DNA of 64,000 bases from positions 1-64,000 of the forward strand of contig CAUYUJ010019591.1 of assembly GCA_963575745.1 (NCBI GenBank), given 5' to 3'. This document shows positions 41,667 to 51,330 of the stretch, in pieces. The notes beneath the pieces are model-generated. The model saw nothing but the letters and a program-made list of their open reading frames with translations. It was not told the origin of the DNA and did not search any database. Position numbers and translations under genes: made by a program. The stretch comes from Prorocentrum cordatum. Its lineage: Eukaryota; Sar; Dinophyceae; Prorocentrales; Prorocentraceae. Position 1 is the first letter of the stretch. Each line of letters opens with the position of its first letter.

Positions 41667-42077
41667 ATGGCGGGTTCCGAAGCTCCCCTGGTGGACCTCG
41701 ATGCCGATGGGGCTGCTGCCGATGGAGCAGTCAATGGGGGCACTGTGCTGACATGTTCCATCGAATGCGCGACAGTGACTATTGCTGCCTCCAGCAAAGA
41801 TTACAACAAATTGCTAGTCACCTGGAATGGCGAAGATTGGCGGGCGGTACCCGTAGTGGCGCGGACGGAGGGTCTGCTTGTAGCAGTCCCAGCTGGGTTG
41901 CTGACGGAGGAGGACTCCGCTCGGCTCGAGGGGGGCGATTTCCCCGGCGTTTTCGGCCCAACTTATCGGGCCATTTGCAACCTTCGTTCTGCCAAAAAAC
42001 GCAAACTGAAAGAGAGTGTCGAAGTCTTGCTCATCGATCTCGCTCACGGGCCGGCCGCGGAGGACCTGCTCTTCTAA
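41667..42077 (+). CDS. Small retroelement-associated ORF, 136 aa
   Basis: ATG 41,667 opens MAGSEAPLVDLDADGAAADG; the body holds EGLLVAVPAGLLTEEDSARL and ends ESVEVLLIDLAHGPAAEDLLF. The pattern (a hydrophobic LLVAVPxGLL strand-helix and a closing VLLIDL) recurs in ORFs upstream of gag-like genes in dinoflagellate elements as far as I remember. Its function is unknown. No internal stop. Confidence 0.45.
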   Translation: MAGSEAPLVDLDADGAAADGAVNGGTVLTCSIECATVTIAASSKDYNKLLVTWNGEDWRAVPVVARTEGLLVAVPAGLLTEEDSARLEGGDFPGVFGPTYRAICNLRSAKKRKLKESVEVLLIDLAHGPAAEDLLF

Positions 42078-42153
42078 GAAGGTGTAGCTGTCCGGCACGC
42101 TCGAGAAGGGGATTTGCAAGATGCTTGGGGGTTTGGTCTCGTGAACGGGATCA

Positions 42154-43235
42154 ATGAATCCGCTCCTGCAACTCGCCGCACCTCAGCTTTTCGACCTCGA
42201 AGGGTCTCGAGCGGGCCTGTCAGCAGAGCAGCTGCAGACTCTGCTAGCTGCCGCGGGCCGAGCGCCGACGCGGCTGCGGGACCCCCCGATCGTTTCAGGG
42301 AGAGACGACGCAGAAGGCCACAGCGCCGAACCAGAGCGAGAGGGGGCTGCGATTCCGCCTACTCATTCCGGGGCAGTGGCTCCGGATGGTGCGGCGCTGG
42401 AAGCGTTGATGCCAGCCCTGACAAACGCGGGCACTGCCGGGCTGCTTGCAGGTCTAATGCTCCAGAACCAACAGACGCTTCGACTGCTGGAGGAGCAGAT
42501 GAAGTCGCGACGGGCGACGGACCCTCTCACCGATATTCTTACCGCCGCGAGTTCAACAACGGGACCGGAGACACAAGGAAGCGGCGTGTCTTCGGGCCTC
42601 AGAGGCATGGCGGCCAGGGATGCCTGGGTAAAAATGACACGAGAGCGAGGGGCGGAGATCCGAAAGCTTGTCGAGAGACCCGCATGGCACGTGCTCTACG
42701 TCGGGACGAGTCGCGGCTGGACGAAGCCGCGCTGATGCAGTTTTTCGAGCGTGGTGTCCCGCTCGGCTCCCAAAAAGCGCCCACCTACTTCGCCATGATC
42801 ATCTCGGCGATGTGGGCCGCCCGCGAGAGGAAGGACGAACAGGCGCTGGACGGGCTGATCGCATTAGCAGCGGTCTACCTGGAACAAACAGCTCTCGATG
42901 GGGGGCGCCATCAAATCGGGTGGCTGTTCACCGGCCTGCCGCAGCCGGCCTTCAACCTGACTTCAGTCAATACGACCCGGAATCAGGAAGAGCCGTTCGG
43001 ATTACTGATCGATCCGATGTGGTTGCATGCGATTCTGTCGTATCTCCGGGATCTGGATTACTTCCAGCAGCGACAGTCGACAATAGCAAGAGGCCCAATT
43101 GGTGGCGGCAGCGGCTCGCAGGGCAGCGCGACAGGGAGCGGCGCGAGCGAGGGCGTCCCGAAATCGAAAGCCAGAGGCCGAGCGGCGCGGAGGAGACAAA
43201 GGGCCGATGCCGCCCCGACCGCAGTAGGAGGCTGA
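42154..43235 (+). pseudogene. Gag-like protein, one frameshift
   Basis: ATG 42,154 opens MNPLLQLAAPQLFDLEGSRA; the first frame carries a coiled-coil-like stretch (LLAGLMLQNQQTLRLLEEQM) and stops at 42,735. In the +2-shifted frame the protein continues from about 42,680 with DESRLDEAALMQFFERGVPL, LGSQKAPTYFAMIISAMWAA, a second helical part (LDGLIALAAVYLEQTALDGG) and a basic tail (KSKARGRAARRRQRAD) to 43,235. The break lies at GTCGAGAGACCC. The basic C-terminus would suit nucleic-acid binding. It is probably the ORF1/gag product that packages element RNA. Confidence 0.6.
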
Positions 43236-43799
43236 GCTCTCGTGAAGAGAGCTCTTTGCCTCCGCCTGCACAGTCCAATCACGATTCAACTCCCCATTTT
43301 GGACGGAACGGTGGGTTAGTAGCACCTGTCGCGCGGGACTGCAATCGGCCCCGCCGCGCAGTTTGCCACGGCGCCCCTGTCCCTCACAGTGGGAGTTCGA
43401 CCAAGAGACGTCACAGTGATATGAGAGCGCCTGTCGAGCGGGACTGTTATCGGCCCCGCGGTGCTGGTCGCCCTCAAGTCGCTAGGTTGTCCTCTAGTGT
43501 TCAGTGCCGATCCCCTGCTGGCCTCTCTGCTGACAGAGTGAGTCCCGCGGGCCCTTTGGATAGTGATTGTGGAACTCTTGGGGCGACAGCCGTGCGGGAC
43601 TGCTATCGGCCCCACGGTGCCATCCGCTCTGGTTGTTCCGCTCTCTCTTCGGGGCTTCCTTCCTATGCTGCCCCTGCGCAGAACGCTGCTGCCGCGTCTG
43701 CATCGCCGGAGCTCGGCTCGCCAAAGGGCCTGAACGCCAGCTCTCGGATCGATATCTCTCTCTTGGCGTCGAAATTGTCGTGGCTGTTGCGAGGTGCCC
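43236..43799 (+). other. Spacer with three copies of an RDCYRP-coding motif
   Basis: Between gag and reverse transcriptase, GCGGGACTGCAATCGGCCCC, GCGGGACTGTTATCGGCCCC and GCGGGACTGCTATCGGCCCC lie at about 43,331, 43,437 and 43,593. In one frame all three read RDC(N/Y)RP(R/H). That frame is open from 42,668 to 43,858. Confidence 0.7.
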
Positions 43800-45029
43800 G
43801 TTGTGGGCTCGCCGGCTTCGTCAGGTCCGCCTTGCTTCCCAGCGTTCAGCCGGCCTAGCGCCGGCGATGACATATGGCCCTGCCCGCCGCCGGCTTCTCT
43901 TGTTTCGGCTGCAGGCCCACTATCTGGTAGGCGGAGGCGCCGCCTACGGACCGCCATTGCTGCTCGTGAACTTGTGCGCCACGCAGCTTGTGTTCTCAAC
44001 TGGGAGCTCTTGGGATTCCCCACCGAGCCCGTTGCGACCTGCGCAGTCGGTGCTCCTGTGACTTCTGCGCAGTTGCAGCACCTCGCCAGATTAGAGCTGT
44101 TATGTTTGCAAGTGGTTCGCTTAGGCCGGGGCCTCGGCTCCGACCTAGGCCGAGCCCTCGACAAGTTTGCTTGAGCCGAGTGTACGCTCGATTCGTCAGC
44201 CGATCACGTGTCTTATTTGAGCGATGTTTTCGGTTCCTCCGCAGGGATACCAAACTCTACCCATGAGCTGCCGCCCCGCAGCGAATTGCACGCCGCTCTT
44301 GCCGCAGACTCGGATAGTCGACTGGAACCCGACAGTGCAGATGCAGCGGCCGCTGGACCCTAGCAGCTCGATGTTGACAGGATCAAATGGAAACGTGGTC
44401 CTTCCTTCGATCCGAGGCCATTTCTTACGGACGGCCGCGCGAGAGCTGTCTTCGCTGACCCCGGTCTTAATCGCACTGATTCGTCCACCTGGAGACGACG
44501 GCGGGCTGCCAAAGTCCATGCCAGCCGCTCCTCAGTTCTACGGGTGTTCGAAAAGTGGGATTCGGTCGATTCTTTGCTCTTAATTGACCTCGATGCCGAG
44601 CTGGCCCGTGGGGACCTTTTGATGGACGAGCTTGTCGGCATGTTTCCCGCCTGCAAGGGTCATTTGTGGGATAGGCTTATCCTGAATCCCACCGTTCGCA
44701 ATGATCTCTCGAATTCTTTAGTTGGTTTTACCAAGCAGCTCGGGCAGGGCTTCATGCTGACTTTGCTGCGCATACCCAGCAATTGTCGCGCAGTGTTTTC
44801 GTGTTCTGCTCTACGGGAATTCTACTCGACGATCAAAGTCTCACCCAAGAGAGCTCAGCGAAATGCGGCGAACATGATCTTTAAAGCTTGTGAGTTGGAG
44901 CACCTCAAGGCATTCAAGCCCGAACTAAAGGGCAAGCGCATTGTTGGTTGCCTCCTTGCCCTCGCGCAAGGGGATTGCGATGCTGTCGAGATTGCTCAAG
45001 CCGCGCACTACAGGGGTGCTCACTTGTGA
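43800..45029 (+). pseudogene. Reverse transcriptase (N-terminal and finger/palm part), two in-frame stops
   Basis: One frame runs the whole length with TGA at 44,172-44,174 and TAG at 44,361-44,363. The region before the stops (ELVRHAACVLNWELLGFP; LQVVRLGRGLGSDLGRALDK) matches the N-terminal helical part I associate with dinoflagellate element polymerases. After them come SFDPRPFLTDGRARAVFADP, DRLILNPTVRN (finger motif), FSCSALREFYSTIKVSPKRA (palm motif A region with the substrate-contacting Phe-Tyr) and GDCDAVEIAQAAH (motif B region). The frame then stops within 10 residues, before the YxDD-type motif C, thumb and any endonuclease or RNase H. The truncation point coincides with the start of the polymerase-helicase ORF. 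Confidence 0.65.
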
Positions 45030-47010
45030 TGCGGTTCCGCGCCGACCAGGAAGAAGTGCGCCGACTGGATGCGGAGGGACACGCCGACCTCTTGGACAAG
45101 CTGCGGGCTGAGGATGCCGGGCGCGCTGAGGAACGTCTGCAATACGTTCTCAACGCTCAAGAGGAGAGGCGCGTAATCGATGCGGTCGAGCAAGTTGCGC
45201 GCAGACTCGGCGGGGAGCTTATGGCATATGAACATGATGGGCTATTCGTCCACGCACCCTGTCACGAAGAGAAGCTCTTGCGGTGCACATCCGCAGAAGC
45301 AGGCTACGCAATGACTGTGAAAGCGCGCGCTTCTTATGACTTCTCGGCGTTGCTCGGGGTTGCGAAGAAGAAAGCGGACGGTGGCGATTGGGGCACCACT
45401 GACTCTTGGTGGCAAGACAATGAGGCGCTCGTTCGAGAGGCACGCGCTGCCAGCCGCGACGCTCATGACCTGTTCGCTCGGCTTCTCATGACAGAACCGG
45501 ATGTGAGTGAGCAGGTTCCTTGGCCCGTGTATGAACTCTTCAAGCCCCTATGAAAGCGAAGGACTATGTCTGGTACGACACAGGGGCAACTATTTGGGTT
45601 GAGGGCGGACCGAACGGGGTGTCGCGGCTGAAGGAATACATAGCCCAGATGCTGGAGAGGCGTCTCGCTACGCACACCTTTGAGGACCACCTGCTCACGA
45701 AGGTGCAAGTGTGCAGGGGCTATGGGAACAAAGGCTTCAAAGCGAATGTCGAGGACTGCCTTCGGCCGAAGCTCTTCACGGAAGCGATCTTCCAGCTGGG
45801 CCTGGACTGCAGCCTGCGATATCTGAACTTTACGGGCGGCTGGTGCTGGGGCCATGAAGCGGAAGGTTGGGTCCGGACTATGCCTGAGATGCTGATCTCA
45901 CGCGGCACCGGCAGGGCCTTCCAGGAGTGCGCCAACCCAGCGATGGCGAAAGTGGACCGCGCGCTCGCGCTGGTGCGTGAGGCCCAGGACAAGCGCGGGC
46001 TGCATTTGACTTCGGTCGTCCCCGAGAGCGTCGTCCAACTTTTCGGCGAGGCCGCCTCTGAGTTCCCAGCGCTCAAATTCTGGTACGACTTTACCCGCGA
46101 ATGGGAGGGCGTGCTGTACGAGCTGACGCATATGGCGATCGAGGGGCCTCTTCGGCGCGCTCATGGCCGAAGCGCTTTATGCGCGCGGGGCCGGTCGAAA
46201 CGGTAAAGATACAGCATGCAACCCGATGCAGAAAGTTGGGGGCACGTACATGGAGAGCATATCCTGCGATATCCTCTGCAACATCACGGGCGCTGACAAC
46301 CCATCACCCACGTTCTACTCGGTCCGTGGACGCCGCAACGTATGCGTGCGCGAAGTGGCGACAGATGCGAAGATCCAGCCTGCGGTCTACAAAAAGTTCA
46401 CCGATCCCTTCAGCAAAATGCAAGCGCGAGATCTGTTCTCGCACCTCGTCAAATTCAGGCCCCAACATCTCGCCTTCTTCGCTTCGAACGGCCACATCCC
46501 GATAGCGATGGACGTTGCCGTGCGCGAGCCCCCCATTTTCAGAAAACCCAATGGAATGCAACGATCTCCAATGGTAGGACATGAACAAGAAGCGGTTGGA
46601 GAAATACCGACCGGGCTTTTAAAACAATCTTTCGGCGCATCTATCACCACCTGCTGAAGGGTCGTTCCACGCGCAACGTGCGCCCCGTGCCTGCAGGCAG
46701 CCTGCAGCAGAAGGCCCTCGATTGCGCGGACGCGAACTCCGAAGAATTCGACCGCTTCCTTGGAAGCATCGAGAAGACGCGGACGCCAAGGGATGCCAGC
46801 ACCAAGGAAGAGGTCGACGCGCGCGCTTCTCAGGTTTGCGGATTTGCCATCAGCGAGGCGAGCACCTACCTGAACGGCAAAGGGTTCTTGAAGGTACGTC
46901 GCGACAGAGGGCCCCAGAGAAACCTCTACTTCTATCAATATGCATTCGTGGACGCAGATGGGCAGAAGGAGAAACCACAATTCCTCAGAATCTCAAACAA
47001 GAAATCCTAG
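45029..47010 (+). pseudogene. Family-A-like polymerase tail fused to SF3 (D5-type) helicase, frameshifted
   Basis: Successive frames give one protein. Frame 2 (ATG 45,029 to 45,553) carries LNAQEERRVIDAVEQVARRL and MAYEHDGLFVHAP, which fits motif C (HD) of the transposon/virus branch of superfamily A polymerases (TV-Pol). Frame 1 (45,550-about 46,150) is the linker/D5_N-like part (YVWYDTGATIWVEGG; YLNFTGGWCWGH). Frame 2 again (about 46,145-46,560) has Walker A GRNGKDT, Walker-B-like NVCVREV and SF3 motif C LAFFASNGHIPIAMD. Frame 1 from about 46,600 gives the C-terminal helical domain to TAG 47,010. The first switch is an ATGA overlap. The polymerase-helicase fusion is known from Sputnik-type virophages, algal plastid elements and bacterial mobile elements, where it serves replication. 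Polymerase motifs A and B are missing, so the 5' part was lost where the retroelement abuts. Confidence 0.7.
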
Positions 47011-47666
47011 ACCCGGAGCGCCTCTCGCGCGAGCTTCACTCAGGAAGATGAGTGGGATTGAGTGACGCCAAAAGTCGCATAGTGCGTTCTCGCCCGCCCT
47101 TCGTTGACTTTAACAACTTATTCAAAACATTCACTCACTTTCGGTGCCCCCCCCTACTGAGTTTCTTGTTTTTTTCAGATGCGTTGCTGCCGCGTGCTTT
47201 TCTGTAAACACTTATGCGCATACACCCCTCTATACAGGCTTTCCCCCTGAGTAATTTAGTAAAGTGAGTAGACGCATTGTAAGATGATCACAGCCTCCCA
47301 GGGGCGACCGACGGGGTGCATAAATGCTGAGTAAAAGTGAATAAAATGAGAGATGCCACCGAAGGGACTCCATGGACAGCCGTGTTTTTTGTTGGGCGAC
47401 GGGGCTCTGTTGCTTCGTGGGGCCTTGCAAAGAGGCCACCTTTCCGGAGCCGCGCGTCTGTGACGCTGCGTGGACAGCTGGTCAGTGCTTAAAAGTGACG
47501 CGACAAATTCTAAATACGCTCGTTTAAACATCTTCCGCGAGGCACCATCATCGCCTGGGCTGCGAACGCGGCGCGATCCACAGAGGCCGCGAGGCGGGTA
47601 AAGCGAAAGACTGGAGCGTCTCTAGGTAAGAACGGTCAGCGCAAAGACGGCCTTTCGTGTGAAGGC
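47011..47666. other. No gene seen
   Basis: AT-richer than its neighbours; short ORFs only. Confidence 0.4.
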
Positions 47667-48293
47667 ATGTGTAAACTTGTCGCTGCCGGGGCTGCCGCTG
47701 CTCAGGCGCATTTTCAAGCTGTGGCGCGCGCCATTGCCAAGCATAACGCGATAATTCGGACGCGCTTCCCCATTTCCGACACTTTCTACCAGAAAGTCGA
47801 GGCTTGCTTTTTCGGCGCGTTCCGGGACAAGGCGTACCAAGCACGCCGCGCACAAAGTGCGCTGCCGCTTCAGCTGCTCACCTTCCTCGACGCCGTCGAG
47901 AAGACTTGCGGAATCAATGGCGAGGAGCACGAAGCATTTGCGCCCCAGCTGAAGCAAGAGATCGTGGCCGCTCGCCGCAGCGCGAAGAATCCCGCACGGG
48001 ATGCGCGAGGCGAGATCAAATGGGAAAGGACGCTGCCTTTTGCGGTAAGGGTTTTGCCTGGCGAGATTGCAGCGCAGGCACGAGCATTCTTCGCCAGCGT
48101 ATATGCCGTGGGTGGCGTTGATCGCGGCGCTCTCCACGCGCATGAAAAGGCCTTCTGGTCGACACGCCGCTGTTTAGTCAAGGTTGAAAAGAAAGCGAAG
48201 CGAGACAAGGAAGAACTATACCGCGTCTTGCTGGTGTTGCAGCGGCGTCTGCCCGACGATCTGTGTGGCCAGGTGCTGCAATTGGCTCTTTGA
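47667..48293 (+). CDS. Hypothetical protein, 208 aa, copy 1 of a paralogous pair
   Basis: ATG 47,667 opens MCKLVAAGAAAAQAHFQAVA; the frame is intact to TGA 48,293. Blocks shared with the downstream copy include DKAYQARRAQSALPLQLL, INGEEHEAF..QLKQEI, WERTLPFA, LPGEIAAQARAFFASV and RGALHAHEKAFW. It is rich in Ala, Arg and Lys with amphipathic helices; no signal peptide, membrane segment or known catalytic motif is visible. Conservation of blocks with the paralogue supports that the plus-strand frame is real. No family recognised. Confidence 0.6.
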   Translation: MCKLVAAGAAAAQAHFQAVARAIAKHNAIIRTRFPISDTFYQKVEACFFGAFRDKAYQARRAQSALPLQLLTFLDAVEKTCGINGEEHEAFAPQLKQEIVAARRSAKNPARDARGEIKWERTLPFAVRVLPGEIAAQARAFFASVYAVGGVDRGALHAHEKAFWSTRRCLVKVEKKAKRDKEELYRVLLVLQRRLPDDLCGQVLQLAL

Positions 48294-48858
48294 CCTCTCC
48301 GCTTCTTTTGCGTCGGGCGACCATGCTACGCATTTGTTGCGAAACCGCCTTACTTCTCGCCCTCAACGAGGGACGCCCTGCAGAGAGCACGGGAGCTGCT
48401 CATCAAGAGCCCAGGCGAAGTTTCCATCAACTTACCCCAGGAAGCACGCTGTCTACCCGTATCTAGCCAGAACGGCCGACGCAAAAGGGCCGAAGACGGC
48501 GCGCATGGTCCGTTTGAGACCAGGCCGGAACTGTGGCAGGGCCGCAACTATGGCGGCGTGAGGTGGGTCCCGGCGTTCAACTGTTCAAGCAACATTGCCG
48601 AGGTCCACGGGTCCACTGGCAGCTCCAATTGGGAAGGCTCTTCATTCTATGTTCAGCACGCCCGCAAGCGGCCCTAAAGTGCGCGAGGCGCCCGCGTGCT
48701 ACGTTGGCGAGAAAACGTAACAGGCAAGGGTTGCAACGCCGTGCGAACAATGCGGGGCGCTGCCACGTGCGCCGAAAGCCTCCTCGCGCCCGCACGCGGC
48801 ATCGGAAGCGGCATCTCGCTGTTCTCCTACTACAAAGCACGTCCGACTTGGAAAGGAA

Positions 48859-49650
48859 TTGAAGGTCATGTGTGATCCGATCAGCAAGCCTGGTGTTTCC
48901 GATAGCGCGCGGTCGGCGCACGAAGCCTTGCCCGCGCTGTACAATGTGTTTGCGAGGTATAACCCTGCCATCCGCGTCAAGTACCCTCCCTCCGCGCCAC
49001 TGGCGCGAGTAATGGAGCGGAGCACCTCAGGCTGGGCCAACGACGCACCATCCCAGATCCAGGAACTCAAGCATGCCGCAGAAGATGCCATTCACGCGCA
49101 ACGGGCGATCGCCAGCGATGCCGTTAAACGAACTCGAGGGTGTGCGCGCAGCGTGCTGCGCTCTGGCGGCGGCAATCACCAAGAGCAACACACTGATCTG
49201 CGAACCTGCGCTGCGAGAAGAGCTACTTCGGAATATTTTGGGATGAGGCGTGCCAAGCACGCCGCGCACTACGTGCGCTGCCACTCCAGCTCCAGATCTG
49301 CATGGACGCCGCAGAGACAGCGCGCGGGGTCCCAGGCGAGGAACACGATACACTGGTGATGCGCCTGAAGGAAGAGATCGAGCAAGCGCGGCGCGCAGTG
49401 GCGAGCAGGCCGAGACCTAACAGGCGCGGCGACATCATCTGGCCAAAGACACTACCTTTCGCCAGCATAACACTACCCAAAACGATCGCCTGCAAGGCGC
49501 GAGTTTTCTTCGCAATTGTGTGTGCTACATGCTGCCGCGATCGTCGCGCGTTGCACGCTCAAGAGATGCCTTTCTGGGCGCGGCACAAACGCCTCTGCGC
49601 AGCGAGGCAGCTCCGCTGGCGAGCGCAGCGCTCATCGCCAATGCCAAGCG
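48859..49650 (+). pseudogene. Paralogue copy 2, frameshifted
   Basis: The first frame from about 48,910 gives YNVFARYNPAIRVKYPPSAP, matching the start of copy 1. After about 49,200 the homology continues in another frame: YFGIFWDEACQARRALRALP, GEEHDTLVMRLKEEIEQARR, WPKTLPFA, LPKTIACKARVFFAIV and RRALHAQEMPFWARHKRLC. The two copies share these blocks in the same order at roughly 40-50% identity by eye. At least one frame change and an insertion between about 49,020 and 49,200 break copy 2. Confidence 0.6.
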
Positions 49651-49676
49651 TGGCAGCGACGAGTTCTGTCGCGTGC

Positions 49677-50096
49677 TTATGTGCTTACGCAGGCATGTGC
49701 ATGGCCGCGCAGGGCCGCCAGGCCGTCGCCGCTGCATGTCGTTATGATATCGCTGCAACAAGCCCCAAATACATCCTGGTTCTGATCTGGGTGTGAAGCG
49801 ACTTGTAGAGTACGCCGCAGCTCTGCTGCCGAGCGAGGTACGCTCTCGAGTGTTAGTTGCATGGCAGCGCGGCGCTTACTGGGTCTGTTGGCAGCATCGC
49901 GCATGGGGCGCATCAGCCGGCGCTCGCGCGTGCCAGATGCGTCATCCCAATACCGGCGCCGCTCACACTCGGCCTGCCGACGCCGCGCACCAGCGACGTA
50001 CACCTCCTCGTTGAACGGCTTGCCTGTCACCGTGTGGTTCCATCCACCGTCCCGCCAGACATGCCCCACCAGCGGCCTGCCTTGAGGCCGCGCCAT
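49677..50096 (-). CDS. Possible hypothetical protein
   Basis: ATG 50,096 opens MARPQGRPLVGHVWRDGGWN and runs through TGKPFNEEVYVAGARRRQ and Arg-rich helix. Near the end SAAELRRTLQVASHPDQNQD recalls the HPD loop of J-domains, but the surrounding helices do not fit. The strand choice is uncertain. Confidence 0.3.
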   Translation of the reverse strand: MARPQGRPLVGHVWRDGGWNHTVTGKPFNEEVYVAGARRRQAECERRRYWDDASGTRERRLMRPMRDAANRPSKRRAAMQLTLESVPRSAAELRRTLQVASHPDQNQDVFGACCSDIITTCSGDGLAALRGHAHACVST

Positions 50097-50544
50097 GTCG
50101 CCATTCACACAATGCCATCGGCGCGCAGGCGGTTGGACTAACGTGCGTTCAGACCCTTCGGTTGTAGATGCTCGTCTGAAGGAAAAGATTGTCGCAACAG
50201 CGGCGCCCACTTGCAGGGGCGATGGCCGCCGCTAAAGTCCTCGCCTTCCTCCGTGCGCCGGTGCTGGCGGCCCCTTTCGTTGACGCCGCGCGGCGGCAGC
50301 AGCGTTCGGCTGCGCGCGCCGACGTCGCGTGCTGGAGGGCACCAACGCGCGCCCCCAAGGCGCCTGGATCTGCGCGGCGTCGAAGAAGTGCCCGGCGAGG
50401 TTGGGGCTCGGCGAGAGCTGGAGGCGGCGCACGGCCGCCAACGTCGCGGCCTTGGCCCACGGCTGTAGCCACTCCTCCCTCGCGTGGAGTTCCGGCAGGG
50501 GCTGGCGCCGGGCCCGACATCGCCCTGGGCCGCGTCGTTGGGGA

Positions 50545-50670
50545 GTATTGTCTTGCATTGTATTGCCTCCCGCAGGGAGTATTGCCTCGCGCCGGATTTC
50601 TATTGCATTGCAGCGCCATGCACTGAAGTGCATTGTATTGTATTGTCTCCTGCAGGGAGTATTGCCTCGC
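50545..50670. repeat. CTCCCGCAGGGAG palindrome repeats, group 1
   Basis: ATTGCCTCCCGCAGGGAGTA at about 50,563 and ATTGTCTCCTGCAGGGAGTA at about 50,642, each followed by TTGCCTCGC. Each copy is a 5-bp stem with a 3-nt loop. Related copies lie at 52,104-52,145. Confidence 0.85.
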
Positions 50671-51330
50671 ATACGATTGCACCCCAGCGCGGTCCCAAGA
50701 CGGCCCCAAGTGAGCCCCAAGAGGGGTCCACGAGAGCACCAAGGGAGGTGGATGAATCCACCCTGAAATGATCCACCCCCTCTGGCCCTCTTGGACCCGT
50801 CCTGGGGCCCTCTTGGGGCCCTCTTGGGGCCCTCTTAGGGCTCTCTCGGGGCGCTCCTGGGGCCATCTTGGAACCCTCTTGGAACTCCTCTTGGGGCAGC
50901 TCGACGTTATTCTAGACGCTTCGCGTGCACCGCCCGCCCATACCAATTCTCGCCGGACGAGGCGAAGACTGGCGACAGTTGCACATTGGGCAGCCCCAGG
51001 GCGACGACGACGCCGACAGCGACGACGACGACGACGGCGACGAGGACGAGGACGACGACGACGACGACCATGGTGATGACGATGATGACGATGACGACGA
51101 CGACGGCGGGGCGGCCGACCAACCGGAAAGTGCGCACCGTAGGGTGCCCTCTCGGAGCTCTCTTGGTCCTCTTGGGGCTCTCTTGGGATCCCCTGGAAAC
51201 CTTTTCGGGCCCCCACCAATCCCTCTGAGGTCCTTGATGGGTCCGCTTGTTTGAGGGGTTCAAGAGGGCCCGGAGGTCTTGCTGGGGTCGTGCAGTTGGT
51301 TGAGACTGTAGGTGAGGAGCCATGCGCCTT
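50671..51330. repeat. TCTTGGGGCCC degenerate minisatellite and GAC repeat
   Basis: CTCTTGGGGCC units at 50,780-50,890 and 51,165-51,240, with the opposite orientation (CCAAGACGGCCCCAAG) at 50,695. (GAC/GAT)n fills 51,003-51,110. No gene seen. Confidence 0.8.

Larger units (their letters stand above)
41119..45030 (+). mobile_element. Decayed dinoflagellate-type retroelement
   Basis: The ORF order is Cys/TM ORF, small ORF, gag-like ORF, spacer with repeated motif, and reverse transcriptase, all on the plus strand. Every part except the first two carries stops or frameshifts. The right end coincides with the start of a different gene (polymerase-helicase), so the 3' part of the reverse transcriptase is missing. 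Termini were not defined: I see neither LTRs nor a poly(A) tail. Confidence 0.65.

Noticed and set aside
45030-47010. Reverse transcriptase and helicase as one natural fusion protein
   Set aside because: The reverse transcriptase stops before its motif C and in a different frame, and the polymerase tail lacks its own first motifs; a chimeric junction explains both.
49677-49800. J-domain from the HPDQNQD word
   Set aside because: Helices II and III around the HPD loop do not match and the segment is too short.
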